Assembly (NCBI RefSeq): GCF_003663845.1
Contig: NZ_RCCA01000001.1
Coordinates: 2,542,001-2,606,000, forward strand
DNA from: Chryseobacterium sp. 7
Lineage (GTDB): Bacteria; Bacteroidota; Bacteroidia; Flavobacteriales; Weeksellaceae
Direction: 5' to 3'
Length of the DNA stretch: 64,000 nt
Below are positions 63,777 through 64,000 of this stretch, piece after piece. The notes beneath the pieces are model-generated. The model was given only the letters and a program-made list of their open reading frames with translations, did not search any database and was not told the origin of the DNA. The translations under genes and the position numbers were made by a program. Numbering within the stretch: the stretch's first letter is position 1; each line of letters starts with the position of its first letter.

Positions 63777-64000
63777 ATGACATTTCTTTATAAAATTATA
63801 TTGAAAACATTGGCTGTCTGGGACACATTATACATGAAAGCCTATATTAATGTCTGTAAAGCCCGCGGGATGAAAATAGGTACTGGAGTTAAAATTTCTT
63901 CTCATGTTGATTTCGGATCTGATCCATTTTTAATAGAAATCGGAGATCATACGCAGATTGCAGAAGCGACCCGTTTTGTTAACCATAATGAAACTCTTAA
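63777..64000 (+). CDS. Hexapeptide-repeat acyltransferase, N-terminal part (cut by window edge)
   Basis: First 74 residues, beginning MTFLYKIILKTLAVWDTLYM and reading into ARGMKIGTGVKISSHVDFGS and LIEIGDHTQIAEATRFVNHN. The IG/VG six-residue periodicity marks a left-handed beta-helix acyltransferase (WbbJ/LpxA-like). The late His in NHNET is usual for O-acetyltransferases. Likely the start of a cell-surface polysaccharide cluster to the right. Confidence 0.8.
   Translation, partial: MTFLYKIILKTLAVWDTLYMKAYINVCKARGMKIGTGVKISSHVDFGSDPFLIEIGDHTQIAEATRFVNHNETL

Overview
The window looks like chromosome of a low-GC Flavobacteriales bacterium, most probably a Chryseobacterium or close relative (Weeksellaceae). 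The evidence is promoters of the Bacteroidota type (TTG, then TAnnTTTG), little sign of Shine-Dalgarno sites, a type IX secretion (T9SS) type B sorting domain, double-glycine-leader peptides of the style seen in Chryseobacterium, and a large type II-C Cas9. The genus is inferred from protein style; no search was run.

Layout. 1-3169: minus-strand operon of two Rossmann-fold reductases, a membrane-anchored metallo-hydrolase and a cut AraC regulator. 3389-4284: four tandem Cys-rich double-glycine peptide genes; a fifth, distant one lies at 12188-12394. 4446-14061: mostly housekeeping (YchF, ferritin, GHL10 lipoprotein, BipA, YceI), interrupted by an AT-rich OLD-type ATPase/TOPRIM gene. 14272-22538: a complete type II-C CRISPR-Cas system, with 33 repeats and 32 spacers, cas2, cas1, cas9 and a divergent tracrRNA. 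22578-39394: Tex, HAD, M28, a histone H1-like protein, a gluzincin, MocR/GNAT, AraC, MFS, MarR/Usp, Crp, HxlR/azoreductase, RidA and M20. 39867-45392: a four-gene redox operon (small dehydrogenase subunit, GMC oxidoreductase, VioB-type ferritin-like protein, unknown protein). 45465-48024: two paralogous TetR genes interleaved with four related, apparently non-coding transcription units, each behind the same palindromic operator. 48129-51780: the oxidative pentose phosphate operon gnd-zwf-pgl. 52033-64000: LuxR and TPR-HTH regulators, a T9SS-exported 941-residue surface protein, two VGIN/VGIQ-type secreted proteins each paired with a small HTH protein, and the start of a hexapeptide acyltransferase.

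How the parts work together. In the CRISPR locus the array is read on the plus strand toward the cas genes. The repeat itself carries a flavobacterial promoter-like sequence, so each spacer may be transcribed from the repeat just upstream of it. The tracrRNA anti-repeat pairs over 24 nt with the repeat, and a hairpin ends both the array and the cas operon.

The best candidate for something undescribed is the TetR/small-RNA locus at 45465-48024. It is built as [tetR, divergent RNA, second RNA] and duplicated once. All four RNAs share a GACAC-N6-GTGTC operator, a perfect TATATTTG -7 element, conserved 5' and internal blocks and an intrinsic terminator, and none contains a useful reading frame.
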